In this document: positions 42,590 to 51,785 of the stretch, in pieces | Layout: every line of letters starts with the position of its first letter | Numbering within the stretch: position 1 is the first letter of the stretch | Source of the DNA: Hyphomicrobiaceae bacterium | GTDB taxonomy: Bacteria > Pseudomonadota > Alphaproteobacteria > Rhizobiales > Hyphomicrobiaceae | Assembly (NCBI GenBank): GCA_022844275.1 | Contig: JALHMB010000004.1 | Coordinates: forward strand, 310,001-374,000 | Direction of reading: 5' to 3' | DNA length: 64,000 nt | The notes under the pieces: model-generated | Told to the model about the DNA's origin: nothing | Database searches by the model: none | What the model saw: the letters and a program-made list of their open reading frames with translations, nothing else | Made by a program: the position numbers and the translations under genes

Positions 42590-43912
42590 CTACGACTTGT
42601 TCTTGAGATCTGGGCCGCTGCTGCCTCCGGCACGGTCGCCGTCGCGGAGCGAGTGGGCAGCCATCATTCCGGCCTGGGTCATGCGTTGCCGGCGGGCCAT
42701 GCTCTGCGCCCACGCCGGCGGTCCGGATGCGGGTGCACTGCCGCCCGAACCATCGCCATCGGGATCTTTGCCGCCAGCCTCTCCTGACAGGGCTGCATCG
42801 CGGTATCCCTGTGCAGCGCCATGGCGATAGGCATTGCGCACCGGCGCCGTTGCCGAAGACGCCATGCGCGAGGCCGGCCCCGAGACGGTCGCGCGCGCGA
42901 CGCCGGCTGCGCCTCCCGCCTCATAGGCCGCGCCAACCCGGCCTGAGAGCGACGCGGCCGACTTGATCGCACCAACGGCCGTGCGGCCCGCCATGCGCGC
43001 CGCACCTGCCGTCGCAATGCCGCCAGCAACCGCGGTTCCACCGAGCGCGGCTGTGGTCGCAACCGCGGCGCCGGCTCCCAACTGCGGCGCTCCGGTGATG
43101 AGGCCGGCGGCAATGCCGGGCACGAAGATTGCAAGGCCGAACACAGCGATCGCGCCGAGAATGCAGGACGCCGCCTGCGTCAGCGTCACCTCGCCGGTCG
43201 GCCGCATGACCGTGCCGAAGATCGACGACCCGATGCCGACCACGATCGCCAGCACCATGAGCTTGATGCCGCTGGAGATCACATTTCCGAGCACCCGCTC
43301 GGCGAGGAACGCGGTGTGACCGAACAGAGCAAACGGTACCAGCACGAAGCCCGCCAGCACCGTCAGCTTGAACTCGATGATGGTGATGAAGAGCTGAACC
43401 GACAGCACGAAGAAGGCGAGCAGCACGATCACCCAGGCGAGCATCAAGACGGCGATCGTCACGAAGTTGGAAAAGAACGTCGTGATGCCGATCAGCTCGC
43501 CCGCTTTCTCGAGCAGTGGCTTCGACGCCGTGAACCCGGTCGACGCGACAAACCCTGGCCGCATCAGATCAGCCGATGTCAGCGACGTCCCCGTCGCCTT
43601 GAGCCCCAGCCCGGCGAACGACTGGAAGACGATGTCGGACAGACTCTGGAAGTTCGACAGCAGCAGCGCGAAGAAGCCGACGTACAGCACCTTGCGGATG
43701 AGCTGAGCGACGACATTGTCCTCGCCCATCAAGGCCCAGAACAGGCCAGCGAGCGTGATGTCGATCGCAATCAAAATGCTCGTCAGGAAGGCGACGTCGC
43801 CGGCAAGCAGCCCGAATCCGCTGTCGATGTAACGGCTGAACGTCGCCGTGAATTGGTCAATGATCGCCAAGTCGTCCATCTGCTTCTCGAACTCCGGGCA
43901 AGGCTCCGCCAT
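42590..43912 (-). CDS. trbL: Conjugal transfer protein TrbL (VirB6-like)
   Basis: A 440-residue polytopic VirB6/TrbL with six or so membrane helices (first about residues 40-60), signature IDQFTATFSRYIDSGFGLL. The N-terminal ~15 residues (MAEPCPEFEKQMDD) extend beyond the usual start. The C-terminal third is Ala/Gly-rich and low complexity (GGTAVAGGIATAGAARMAG), common in TrbL. No trbK lies between it and the trbE-J gene; instead the 256-bp gap holds hairpins. Confidence 0.9.
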   Translation of the reverse strand: MAEPCPEFEKQMDDLAIIDQFTATFSRYIDSGFGLLAGDVAFLTSILIAIDITLAGLFWALMGEDNVVAQLIRKVLYVGFFALLLSNFQSLSDIVFQSFAGLGLKATGTSLTSADLMRPGFVASTGFTASKPLLEKAGELIGITTFFSNFVTIAVLMLAWVIVLLAFFVLSVQLFITIIEFKLTVLAGFVLVPFALFGHTAFLAERVLGNVISSGIKLMVLAIVVGIGSSIFGTVMRPTGEVTLTQAASCILGAIAVFGLAIFVPGIAAGLITGAPQLGAGAAVATTAALGGTAVAGGIATAGAARMAGRTAVGAIKSAASLSGRVGAAYEAGGAAGVARATVSGPASRMASSATAPVRNAYRHGAAQGYRDAALSGEAGGKDPDGDGSGGSAPASGPPAWAQSMARRQRMTQAGMMAAHSLRDGDRAGGSSGPDLKNKS

Positions 43913-43994
43913 CGGCGGAAATCGTGTTCGCCGTTACTGGTGATCAGGGGTGGCAGATCAGGTTGCGGCTATCGTCGTCGGCGGCCGCGGTGGC

Positions 43995-44027
43995 GTCGCT
44001 GCGCGAGTGGGCTGCCGCCCGCGCCCG
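43995..44027. repeat. 33-bp cassette repeated in the trbC leader region
   Basis: This 33-nt block matches 48083-48115 at 30 of 33 positions and in the same orientation. Each copy is directly followed by a perfect hairpin on the plus strand side. Here it lies in the trbE-J/trbL gap. Confidence 0.65.
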
Positions 44028-44028
44028 C

Positions 44029-44129
44029 TTGAGGGACGTGTCCCTCAAACTCCCTCCTTTTTGGATACTTCAAAAGGCGGGGAGTGCGAGGGGTGCCCCC
44101 TCGCGTGGGGTTTGGGGCGGTAGCCCCAC
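44029..44129. repeat. Three successive hairpins in the trbE-J / trbL gap
   Basis: Hairpin one: TTGAGGGAC/GTCCCTCAA with a 2-nt spacer (44029-44048). Hairpin two: GCGAGGGG/CCCCTCGC with a TGC loop (44086-44104). Hairpin three: GTGGGG/CCCCAC (44105-44129), which can instead fold as GGGGC-GGTA-GCCCC. They may slow or terminate transcription between the ATPase gene and trbL, or control mRNA stability. The rest of 43913-44168 has no gene. Confidence 0.6.
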
Positions 44130-44168
44130 TTGCGAAGCAAAATGCACGCATTCTCATCCTTCCGATCC

Positions 44169-47100
44169 TCATCGACTTGCCGAATATCCAGAGCCCGTGC
44201 CGACGAAGGACTTGAAGCGCTGGCGAGCTTCGCCCTCGGTGGCGAGATCGCGGGCACGGCTGACGGTTTCTGCGCGATGTTGCGCAGCGAGCAGTCCTTG
44301 CAGGGCGAGGGACTGTTTGACGGCGAGGCTGGTGAGCTCGTTGCCGGCCTGGGTGGCCTCGAGCGCGCCGACGGCATTGCGTGATCGCGTCATGGCATCG
44401 CCAAGCAGTCGCGTGTCCGTTTCGATGCCGTCGACGATCTGGCCTTGCAGGAGGGCGGCGCGTTTAAGGCCGGCATATTCCTCGTCCCATCGTGTCTTGG
44501 CATTGCGCAGCACGTCGTCAGATGACAGCGCAGCCGAGATCTGGGCCGGGAAGAGGCGTTCGTAGGCGCCCTGCGTTTGTTGGAGTTTCAGCGCGATACC
44601 GTTCCCGGCGCCGAGCTGCGTTTGGATTGCGGTCAGGGTGCGCTGGAGATCGGGGGACAGGGTGCTTCCGAGCCGCATCAAGTTCTGATCCATGCGCAGA
44701 ATCAGCTGCGCCTGGTTCTGCAGGGCACGCATCTGGTTGTTGATCTGCTCGAGGGCGCGGGCTGCCGACAGGAGGTTCTGCTGGTAGTTCGCGGGATCGA
44801 ACACGGTCAGCGCGTGCGCGCCGGGCGGAACGGCAGTGGAGGTAAGGAGCGCCAGCGCGAGGGCAGCGAGGACGCCGCGTGCCGCACGCCGGCGGGCGGC
44901 GCGGTTGGGCTTGGCCGTTAAGGGGAGTGGCGCCAGGCGCTCCAGCAGATCGTCGCGGCTTGTTGCTGTCGTCGCTGGTGCCGATGCTCCTGCTGCTTCC
45001 GGCATATTGGATGGCGGTGCGTCGGATGTCGCAGGTGGCGCCGTCGGCACGATGCGCGGCAGCGGTGGCGGCGTGGCCCGCAGACGTTGCGCGCCGGGGA
45101 AGGATGTCAGGAGATCAGCTGCCCAATCGAGGCCCTTTGCACGAAGGAAGGCATCAGCGAATCCGTTATCCGGCTCATCGGCGATGACGCGTTCGATAAG
45201 CTTCTGGTCGTCGGGCGACGAGGCGGCCGTGAATGCCAGCGCGACGGGTCCGAGGCCGAGCTCGAACAGCCGGTTGCCTTGCGCCGACTGCACATAGTAG
45301 TCGCGCTTGGGGGTGGCGAGGCCGAGGATCTCGATCTGGCGGCCGTTGAGGCCGAAGCGTTCGTAGACGGCGCGCGCCTGCGGCTCGAGGGCGCGATCGT
45401 TGGGCAGGAAGATGCGCGTCGGGCAGCTCTCGATGAGCGCCGGCGCAATCACCGAGCGCTCGATGTCGGCGAGCGATTGCGTGGCGAACAGCACCGCGAC
45501 GTTCTTCTTGCGCAAGGTCTTGAGCCATTCGCGAATGCGGGCAGCAAACATGGGCTCGTCGAGGAAAGTCCAGGCCTCGTCGAGCACGAGCAGCGTCGGA
45601 CGCCCCCCGAAACGGGCCTCGAGCCGATGGAAGAGGTAGGTCAATACAGGCGGGATCAGCCGCTTGTGCTGCATCAGCGGTTCCATCTCCACATGCAGAA
45701 CGTCGGTGAGCGCGAGGTTCTCGGTCGCGCCGTCGAGCAGGCGGCCATAGGGCCCTTCAAGCGTGTACGGCGCCAGCGCCTGGCTCAAGGCACTCGACTG
45801 CACGAGCACGGCGAGGCCGGTCAGCGTGCGCTCGACCGTCGGCGCCGAGGCGAGGCTCTTCAGGGCGGTCCACAAGGCATCCTTGATCTCGGGCGTGATC
45901 GACAGGCCTTCGTTGGTGATGAGGCCGCTCACCCATTCGAGGGCGAAGGCGAGCTCGCCGGGCTCGTCGATGCGGACGAGCGGCTGCAGCGACAGCGTGC
46001 CTTCGAGGCCGAGCTCGATGCTCTCGCCGCCCATGGCGAGCGACGCCGCGCGGGCCGATCGGCCACGATCGAAGATCGCGACCTGGGCGCCGATGAAGCG
46101 GCGGAACTGAAGAGCCAGGAGGGAAAGAAGAACGGATTTGCCGGAGCCGGTAGGGCCGACGACGAAGGCATGGCCGACATCACCGCTGTGAAGGTCGAGC
46201 CGGAAGGGGGTGGCACCGCGCGTCTCGGTCATCATCAGCGGCGGCGCATCGAGATGGCGGTTCTTCTCCGGGCCGGCCCACACGGCGGATACCGGCATCA
46301 TGTGCGCGAGATTGAGCGTATGCACGATCGGCTGGCGCACGTTGGCGTAGGGGTTGCCGGGCAGCGAGCCGAGCCAGGCCTCGACCGCATTCAAGGTCTC
46401 GCGGATGGTCGTGAAGCCGCGGCCGTTGATGATGCGCTCGAGCGCCAAAAGCTTTTCATCGGCGCGCTTGGGATCGGCATCACCGACGACGAGCGTCGTC
46501 GTCAGGTAGCCGAAGGCGACGTCATCCGCGCCCAGCTCCTGCAACGCCTCGTCGGCATCGGCGGCTTTGTTGTCGGCATCGGAGTCGACCAGCGCCGTCT
46601 CGCGGTTGAACATGACCTCGCGCAGGACGGCGGCAACGGACTTCCGCTTGGCGAACCACTGGCGTCTCAATTTGGTGAGTTGCCGGTTGGCCTGGATCTT
46701 GTCGAGGGCGATCCAGCGCGTGGTCCAGCGGTAGGCAAAGCCAAGATCATTGAGCGCATCGAGCAGGCCCGGGGTCGTGGTGTTCGGAAAACCCGTCACG
46801 GTCAGCAGGCGCAGATGCTGGCGGCCGAGTTTCGGCTCGACGCCGCCGAGGAACGGCGTGTCGCACAGGATGGCATCGAGGTGGGTAGGGACGGTCGGCA
46901 CGGCGACCGGATGGCGCTTGTCCGAGATCGTGCCGTGCAGATAGGCAAGCGTCTCGGCATCGTCGAGCGCTTCCGCTTCGGGGAGGATCGACGCCAGCAA
47001 TTCGAGAGCTCGCGTCGTCTCGGTCTCGAACCAGGCAAGCTGGCCCCAGACATCGGCCTCGTCGCTATAGCCGTCCTGGCGCTCATAGAGCAGCCGTTCT

Positions 47101-47504
47101 GCGCGGCCTTGATGCTCGGGCGGCGGCAGATAGAGAAGTGTCAGATAATATCGGCTCTCATGATGCGCGCCGTCGGCCGAGAAGGACGCGTACCGCTCCT
47201 GATCGACGAGCCACGAGGCAGCATCGGCAAAGCGATGGCCCGGATACTGGTTGGCCGGCACACGCTCGGCCTCGAAGAACAAGGCCCAGCCCTCACCGAA
47301 GCGACGCAGCACGTTGTTGAGCCGCGCCGAGACCGCGACGAGCTCGCCATCCGTTGCGCTGTCGAGATCAGGCCCGCGATAGCGGATCGTCCGCTGGAAC
47401 GAGCCGTCTTTGTTGAGCACGATGCCGGGCGCGACGAGACAGGCCCAGGGCAGATAGTCGGCAAGGCCGGTTGTCGTCTTACGGTATTCCGCAAGGTTCA
47501 GCAT
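44169..47504 (-). CDS. trbE-trbJ: TrbE-TrbJ fusion: conjugation ATPase (VirB4-like) joined to VirB5-like protein
   Basis: A single 1111-codon frame. Residues 1 to about 815 are TrbE (VirB4 ATPase): LNLAEYRKTTTGLADYLPWA at the start, Walker A GPTGSGKSVLLSLL near 448, Walker B LLVLDEAWTFLDEP near 638, FATQSLADI later. A Pro/Ala-rich linker of about 50 residues follows. Then RRRAARGVLAALALALLTST and PGAHA resemble the signal peptide of TrbJ, and the last ~220 residues are TrbJ (VFDPANYQQNLLSAARALEQ). These are normally two proteins, one cytoplasmic and one periplasmic. The ATG at 47504 overlaps trbD. Confidence 0.85.
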   Translation of the reverse strand: MLNLAEYRKTTTGLADYLPWACLVAPGIVLNKDGSFQRTIRYRGPDLDSATDGELVAVSARLNNVLRRFGEGWALFFEAERVPANQYPGHRFADAASWLVDQERYASFSADGAHHESRYYLTLLYLPPPEHQGRAERLLYERQDGYSDEADVWGQLAWFETETTRALELLASILPEAEALDDAETLAYLHGTISDKRHPVAVPTVPTHLDAILCDTPFLGGVEPKLGRQHLRLLTVTGFPNTTTPGLLDALNDLGFAYRWTTRWIALDKIQANRQLTKLRRQWFAKRKSVAAVLREVMFNRETALVDSDADNKAADADEALQELGADDVAFGYLTTTLVVGDADPKRADEKLLALERIINGRGFTTIRETLNAVEAWLGSLPGNPYANVRQPIVHTLNLAHMMPVSAVWAGPEKNRHLDAPPLMMTETRGATPFRLDLHSGDVGHAFVVGPTGSGKSVLLSLLALQFRRFIGAQVAIFDRGRSARAASLAMGGESIELGLEGTLSLQPLVRIDEPGELAFALEWVSGLITNEGLSITPEIKDALWTALKSLASAPTVERTLTGLAVLVQSSALSQALAPYTLEGPYGRLLDGATENLALTDVLHVEMEPLMQHKRLIPPVLTYLFHRLEARFGGRPTLLVLDEAWTFLDEPMFAARIREWLKTLRKKNVAVLFATQSLADIERSVIAPALIESCPTRIFLPNDRALEPQARAVYERFGLNGRQIEILGLATPKRDYYVQSAQGNRLFELGLGPVALAFTAASSPDDQKLIERVIADEPDNGFADAFLRAKGLDWAADLLTSFPGAQRLRATPPPLPRIVPTAPPATSDAPPSNMPEAAGASAPATTATSRDDLLERLAPLPLTAKPNRAARRRAARGVLAALALALLTSTAVPPGAHALTVFDPANYQQNLLSAARALEQINNQMRALQNQAQLILRMDQNLMRLGSTLSPDLQRTLTAIQTQLGAGNGIALKLQQTQGAYERLFPAQISAALSSDDVLRNAKTRWDEEYAGLKRAALLQGQIVDGIETDTRLLGDAMTRSRNAVGALEATQAGNELTSLAVKQSLALQGLLAAQHRAETVSRARDLATEGEARQRFKSFVGTGSGYSASR

Positions 47505-47770
47505 GCGAGCACTCCTTTGTGACGGGCGTGGCGGGACAGAACGGTGAGAAATTCGGGATCCTTGCGCGTGACCCACACCGCGAAGGCGTGGCCGACGAGC
47601 CAGATGATGAGGCCGGCAATCCACAGCCGCAGGCCGAGGCCGATCGCAGCGGCGAGCGTGCCGTTGAGAATGGCGAAGTTGCGCGGCGCGCCGGCGAGCA
47701 GGATCGGCTCCGTCAGCGAGCGATGCAGCGCAACTTCAAATCCGGGAAGCGAGGTCGGTTGTCCGAGCAT
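47498..47770 (-). CDS. trbD: Conjugal transfer protein TrbD (VirB3-like)
   Basis: A 90-residue VirB3/TrbD inner-membrane protein: VALHRSLTEPILLAGAPRNF, then a hydrophobic hairpin (AILNGTLAAAIGLGLRLWIA, GLIIWLVGHAFAVW) and KDPEFLTVLSRH. An ATG at 47779 is also in frame but has only two nt after GGAG; the ATG at 47770 has a usable spacing. Its 3' end overlaps the trbE-J start. Confidence 0.87.
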   Translation of the reverse strand: MLGQPTSLPGFEVALHRSLTEPILLAGAPRNFAILNGTLAAAIGLGLRLWIAGLIIWLVGHAFAVWVTRKDPEFLTVLSRHARHKGVLAC

Positions 47771-47792
47771 GGTGCGCATAGCTCCGTGAAAT

Positions 47793-48251
47793 TCAGTCGA
47801 TGAGGGCGCCGCCGGCGAATGAGAAGAACGTCAGGAAGAACGACGTGGCGGCGAAGGCGATGGAGAGACCGAACACGATCTGCAGTAGCCGGCGCAGACC
47901 GCCGCCCATGTCGCCAAAGGCGAGGCTCAGGCCAGTGACGATGATGATGACGACCGCAATCACCTTGGCGACCGGCCCCTCGATCGACTCGAGGATGCGC
48001 TGCAGTGGCGCTTCCCAGGGCATGCCCGAGCCAGCAGCCATGGCGGGTGTGCTGATCAGGATCGCGATGATGAACGCGGTAAGTCGCTGCGCGAGCGGGC
48101 TACCGCCCGCACCCGTTCGGGGAGACCCCGAACCCCCTTCTTCTTCTGACTCAATAAAGATGGGCGGTTCGGCGGGTGTTCCGCCGGGCGGGTTGCAGGG
48201 CAGCAGCTCTGCTGCGCAGCACTCACTATATATACGCGCGCTCATCTTCAT
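47793..48251 (-). CDS. trbC: Conjugal transfer pilin TrbC (VirB2-like) with unusual N-terminal extension
   Basis: A 152-residue frame whose last ~95 residues are TrbC/VirB2 pilin: signal-peptide helix LTAFIIAILISTPAMAAGSG, then MPWEAPLQRILESIEGPVAK and two helices (VIAVVIIIVTGLSLAF, IVFGLSIAFAATSFFLTFF). The first ~57 residues are Gly/Pro/Glu-rich and unlike TrbC. They are encoded over hairpins and the repeated cassette at 48083-48133. No start codon exists between the extension and the signal helix, so either the extension is translated or an atypical start is used. ATG overlaps the trbB stop. Confidence 0.85.
   Translation of the reverse strand: MKMSARIYSECCAAELLPCNPPGGTPAEPPIFIESEEEGGSGSPRTGAGGSPLAQRLTAFIIAILISTPAMAAGSGMPWEAPLQRILESIEGPVAKVIAVVIIIVTGLSLAFGDMGGGLRRLLQIVFGLSIAFAATSFFLTFFSFAGGALID
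48083..48133. repeat. Cassette copy plus hairpins inside the trbC 5' region
   Basis: The 33-nt block at 48083-48115 (contains the hairpin GCGGGC-TACC-GCCCGC, 48095-48110) matches 43995-44027 at 30 of 33 bases. It is followed by a perfect hairpin GTTCGGGG-AGA-CCCCGAAC (48115-48133). Confidence 0.65.
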
Positions 48252-49252
48252 GCTCCGGTCGGTCCGACAGGTCGAAGGATGGGGGTGCCGAGCGGCTTGA
48301 GCTGGTAGTCGCCGCTGTCATCGAGACCGGTGAGCTCGACGAGCGTGTCAAGCCGGCGGTTGCCGCCGCGGCCCGCGAGGAAGGCGATGACGTCGATGGC
48401 CTCGAGGATGAGATCGCGTGGGACTGTGACGACGGCCTCTTGAACGAGCTGCTCGAGACGATAGAGGCCGGCCTCGGCCGAGTTGGCGTGCACGGTGGTG
48501 ATGCCACCGGGGTGTCCGGTGTTCCAGGCCTTGAGCATGTCGAGCGCTTCCGGCCCGCGCACCTCGCCGACGATGATACGATCAGGGCGCAAGCGCAGTG
48601 TCGAGCGGACCAGATCAGCGAGCGACGCAACCCCCGGTTTCGTCCGGAGTGCCACGCAATCCGTCGCTGCACATTTAAGCTCACGCGTGTCTTCCAGGAT
48701 CAGGACGCGCTCGTCGCAATCGGCGACCTCGGCCAGCAGCGCGTTGACCAATGTGGTCTTGCCGGAGGATGTGCCGCCGACAACGAGGATGTTGCGGCGC
48801 TCGCGTACGGCCATCGCCAAGGCGTCGGCCTGCAAGGGCGACATGATGCGCGACGCCACATAGTCTTTGAGGCGGTAGAGAACGTCGGCCGGTTTGCGCA
48901 CGGAAAAGCACGGTGCCATGGCGACGGGTGGCATGATACCCTCGAAGCGCTCGCCGGTTTCGGGCAGCTCGGCCGAGACGATCGGCGCGCCGGCATGGAC
49001 CTCACGATGTACATGGGCGGCGACGAGTCGGATGATGCGCTCGACCTCCGCGCTGCCGATCCTTTCGCCGCTGTCCTGGCGACCGATGCTGGCGCGATCG
49101 ATCCACAGTCGTCCGTCCGGGTTCACCATTACCTCGATCACCGTCGGGTCGGTCAAGGCGGCGGCAATCGCCGGACCAAAGGCGGTGCGCAGCATCTGGC
49201 GGCGACGGCCTTGCGCCTCCAGGCTGGCGTGAAGGGATAGAAGATCAGCCAT
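48248..49252 (-). CDS. trbB: Conjugal transfer ATPase TrbB (VirB11-like)
   Basis: A 334-residue VirB11-family hexameric ATPase. Walker A GGTSSGKTTLVNALLAEV (near residue 157), the Asp box ERVLILEDTRELKC, Walker B PDRIIVGEVRGPEALDML, and the His box GGITTVHANS are all present. The ATG at 49252 overlaps the RHH gene end; the frame is open to 49354 but lacks family sequence there. It powers pilus assembly and substrate transfer. Confidence 0.93.
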   Translation of the reverse strand: MADLLSLHASLEAQGRRRQMLRTAFGPAIAAALTDPTVIEVMVNPDGRLWIDRASIGRQDSGERIGSAEVERIIRLVAAHVHREVHAGAPIVSAELPETGERFEGIMPPVAMAPCFSVRKPADVLYRLKDYVASRIMSPLQADALAMAVRERRNILVVGGTSSGKTTLVNALLAEVADCDERVLILEDTRELKCAATDCVALRTKPGVASLADLVRSTLRLRPDRIIVGEVRGPEALDMLKAWNTGHPGGITTVHANSAEAGLYRLEQLVQEAVVTVPRDLILEAIDVIAFLAGRGGNRRLDTLVELTGLDDSGDYQLKPLGTPILRPVGPTGA

Positions 49253-49790
49253 GGCCTGTATCCTCTTTGGAGTCGGTAGGCTCCATCGCGGCAGGCACCT
49301 CGCGATGGGCACCATTCCCGTTTCCGGCTGCTCGCCCGCGCAACGGCGCGTCATCCGCCGCTGTGGCGAAGAGATCGGGATTGTTGCTGGAAATGGTCTC
49401 CAGCACTTCGGTTACGAGGCGGTGATCGGTGGCGAGGCGGCGGCCAACCTGGGCGACGAACACCTGGAAGCGCTCGCGTCCGAGCAGGCGGGCGGGCTCC
49501 TGCTCGCTTTGCGGCAACGGCGGCGTGATCATCAGGAAGTAGCGGACAAACAGTGCCAGGGTCTCGGTGACGATGGCGACGTCGCGATTGACGATACCAA
49601 CGACCTTGTGCAGCTCGTCGAGGCGCCGGACGAGAATCTCCTCGACGCCGGGCACCTTCTCTGGCTCGAGACATAAGCGCAGAGCTTCCTCGAGCATGGC
49701 CGACTTCGAGCCGTGCCGCTGCTCGGCAACGAGATCGAACTTGCTGGCGAGGGCGCGCGAGATGTAGAGCGCGTAACGCTTCTTGGCCAT
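49245..49790 (-). CDS. CopG/RHH-family protein of the conjugation module
   Basis: A 181-residue protein starting KKRYALYISRALASKFDLVA then HGSKSAMLEEALRLCL, a ribbon-helix-helix DNA-binding domain, followed by a helical region (VEEILVRRLDELHKVVG). This gene regularly lies between traG and trbB in Rhizobiales elements. It may bind oriT or regulate transfer genes. Starts with ATGA overlap after traG and overlaps trbB by 8 nt. Confidence 0.82.
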   Translation of the reverse strand: MAKKRYALYISRALASKFDLVAEQRHGSKSAMLEEALRLCLEPEKVPGVEEILVRRLDELHKVVGIVNRDVAIVTETLALFVRYFLMITPPLPQSEQEPARLLGRERFQVFVAQVGRRLATDHRLVTEVLETISSNNPDLFATAADDAPLRGRAAGNGNGAHREVPAAMEPTDSKEDTGHG

Positions 49791-51775
49791 CAGACCCGCG
49801 CGCCTCCCGGAAACGGCAAGATCGTGTCGTCATCGTCGGCGAGTGACGGGCCGACATGGATTTGCGGCGCGGTTTTCGCCTCTGTCCCAAGATCGGCGAA
49901 CAGGGGCAGGTCGCTCACCCGAGCGGGCTTGGTCTTGGCGCGCGCGATCTGACGGGTGCGGGGCGGATCATCCTCAGCCGTTGCCGTTTCCGACAAGGAC
50001 TTGTCGAGCTTCGGATGCGTGGTGCGTGCTTGGCTCGGCCAGTCGTGGGAACGGATTGGGGGCGCGTCCGCATAACCGCCCGAGGCGAGCGTGGGCGCAG
50101 GCAGCCGTCGCGCGAGAAAGTTGAGGTCAGCGTAGTATTGGAGCTTCCGGGCACGGATTGGTGCCACACCGGAAACGAGCACAAGGGCGTCGTTGGCCGG
50201 GAATTGCAGGATCTCACCCGGTGTCAGCAGCGGTCGCGCCGTCTCCTGCTCCGAGACGGTGACGTGCGATAGCCACGCGGCGAGACGCCGGCCGGATAGG
50301 TTCTTTTGCGCCCGGAGCTCGGTGGCGGTGCCTAGTGCATCGGAGAGTCGCCGTGCTGTGCGCTCGTCATTCGGCGCGAAGGCAATGCGCACGTGGCAGT
50401 TGTCGAGGATGGCGTGATTGGGACCGTAGGCCTTGTCGATCTGGTGCAGGGACTGGGCGACGAGGAAAGCGCGGACGCCGTAGCCGGCAAGGAATGCAAG
50501 CCCAGCTTCAAAGAAATCGAGCCGGCCGAGCGCGGGAAACTCGTCGAGCATGAGCAGCAGCCGACGATTGGTCACATTGTTCTTTGGCAACGTCTCGGTT
50601 AGCCGGCGCCCGATCTGGTTCAGGATCAGACGCACGAGCGGCCGCGTGCGGGAAATGTCGGACGGCGGCACAACGAGATAGAGCGACACCGGCCGCTCAG
50701 CCTGCATGAGATCGGCAATCGACCAGTCGGATGCCGCCGTCGTCGCGGCGATGATCGGATCGCGATAGAGGCCAAGCAGACTCATGGCGGTCGAGACTAC
50801 GCCGGAGCGTTCATTGTCGGCTTTGTTCATGAGCTCGCGTGCAATCGACGCGACGACGGGATGCACGATTGGAGTCGTATCCGTGCCCAGGTGATTGGTG
50901 GTCAGCATGATCGACAGCGTGCGATGGATCGAACGCGTGGGATCAGAGAGGAAGGTCGCGACTCGGGCGAGCGTCTTCTCTTGCTCGACGTAGAGAACGT
51001 GCAGGATGGTGCCGACCAGCAGCGCGTGGGCGGTCTTCTCCCAATGATCGCGCTGTTCGCGCGCGCCTTCCGGATCGACGAGGATGTCGGCGATGTTCTG
51101 CACATCGCGGACCTCCATCGGTCCCTTCCGCACTTCGAGAAGCGGATTGAAGCGTGCCGACAAAGGGTTGGTCGGATCGAACAGCAGGCAATGGGAGAAG
51201 CGCGAGCGCCAGCCGGCAGTCAGCGTCCAGTTCTCGCCCTTGATGTCGTGGATGACGGCCGAATGGGGCCAGGTGAGAAGCGTTGGCACGACGAGGCCGA
51301 CGCCTTTGCCGGAACGGGTCGGCGCGACGGCAATCACGTGCTCGGGGCCGTCATGGCGCAGGTACTGGCCATTCCACAGGCCGAGCACGATGCCTTTCTC
51401 ATTCAGAAGCCTCGCATCGCGTACATCCGCGTTGTCCGCCCAGCGGGCCGAGCCGTAGGTTGTTATCGTGTTCTTACGGCTGGCCCGCCGGGCGGCTCCC
51501 CCGACAGCGACGGCGCCGCCGGCAATCCCCCCGAGGGCGGCAACGGCACCGGCGCGTGCAAAGACGTCCGGCGCCTGGCTGTCGAAGGCCAGCCACCAGA
51601 CGAAGAGTTTCCACGGCGGGTAGAGTTTGAAGCCGAAGAGCTCGCACCATGCTGCGCCGAGTGCGGGTTGTGATCCGAGCATCGCGGCAGCCCACTGCGT
51701 GGCAACGACGAGCGATGCCGTGATGAGCGCGATAGCGATGAGACCCTGGATGATCGCGGAGCGAAGCGGAAGCAT
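49790..51775 (-). CDS. traG: Type IV coupling protein TraG (VirD4-like)
   Basis: A 661-residue VirD4/TraG ATPase that would link the relaxosome to the secretion channel. Two N-terminal membrane segments (IIQGLIAIALITASLVVAT and the later AVAALGGIAGGAVAVGGA) precede Walker A VAPTRSGKGVGLVVPTLL (near residue 152) and Walker B LLLMLDEFPALGRLDFF. The ATG at 51775 gives the family N-terminus; the frame is open to 51841. Its ribosome site AAAGG lies inside a hairpin. ATGA-coupled to the RHH gene. Confidence 0.92.
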   Translation of the reverse strand: MLPLRSAIIQGLIAIALITASLVVATQWAAAMLGSQPALGAAWCELFGFKLYPPWKLFVWWLAFDSQAPDVFARAGAVAALGGIAGGAVAVGGAARRASRKNTITTYGSARWADNADVRDARLLNEKGIVLGLWNGQYLRHDGPEHVIAVAPTRSGKGVGLVVPTLLTWPHSAVIHDIKGENWTLTAGWRSRFSHCLLFDPTNPLSARFNPLLEVRKGPMEVRDVQNIADILVDPEGAREQRDHWEKTAHALLVGTILHVLYVEQEKTLARVATFLSDPTRSIHRTLSIMLTTNHLGTDTTPIVHPVVASIARELMNKADNERSGVVSTAMSLLGLYRDPIIAATTAASDWSIADLMQAERPVSLYLVVPPSDISRTRPLVRLILNQIGRRLTETLPKNNVTNRRLLLMLDEFPALGRLDFFEAGLAFLAGYGVRAFLVAQSLHQIDKAYGPNHAILDNCHVRIAFAPNDERTARRLSDALGTATELRAQKNLSGRRLAAWLSHVTVSEQETARPLLTPGEILQFPANDALVLVSGVAPIRARKLQYYADLNFLARRLPAPTLASGGYADAPPIRSHDWPSQARTTHPKLDKSLSETATAEDDPPRTRQIARAKTKPARVSDLPLFADLGTEAKTAPQIHVGPSLADDDDTILPFPGGARV

Positions 51776-51785
51776 GATCGGCGAG

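Noticed and set aside
43969-44172. Possible trbK between the trbE-J and trbL genes
   Set aside because: The 67-codon frame is Arg/Gly-rich, spans hairpins and the repeated cassette, and lacks the signal or membrane segment of TrbK.
45087-47522. An 811-codon open frame antisense to the trbE part
   Set aside because: High-GC shadow of the minus-strand TrbE-J gene; translation is Arg/Gly/Glu-rich without any domain, while the opposite strand has clear VirB4 motifs.
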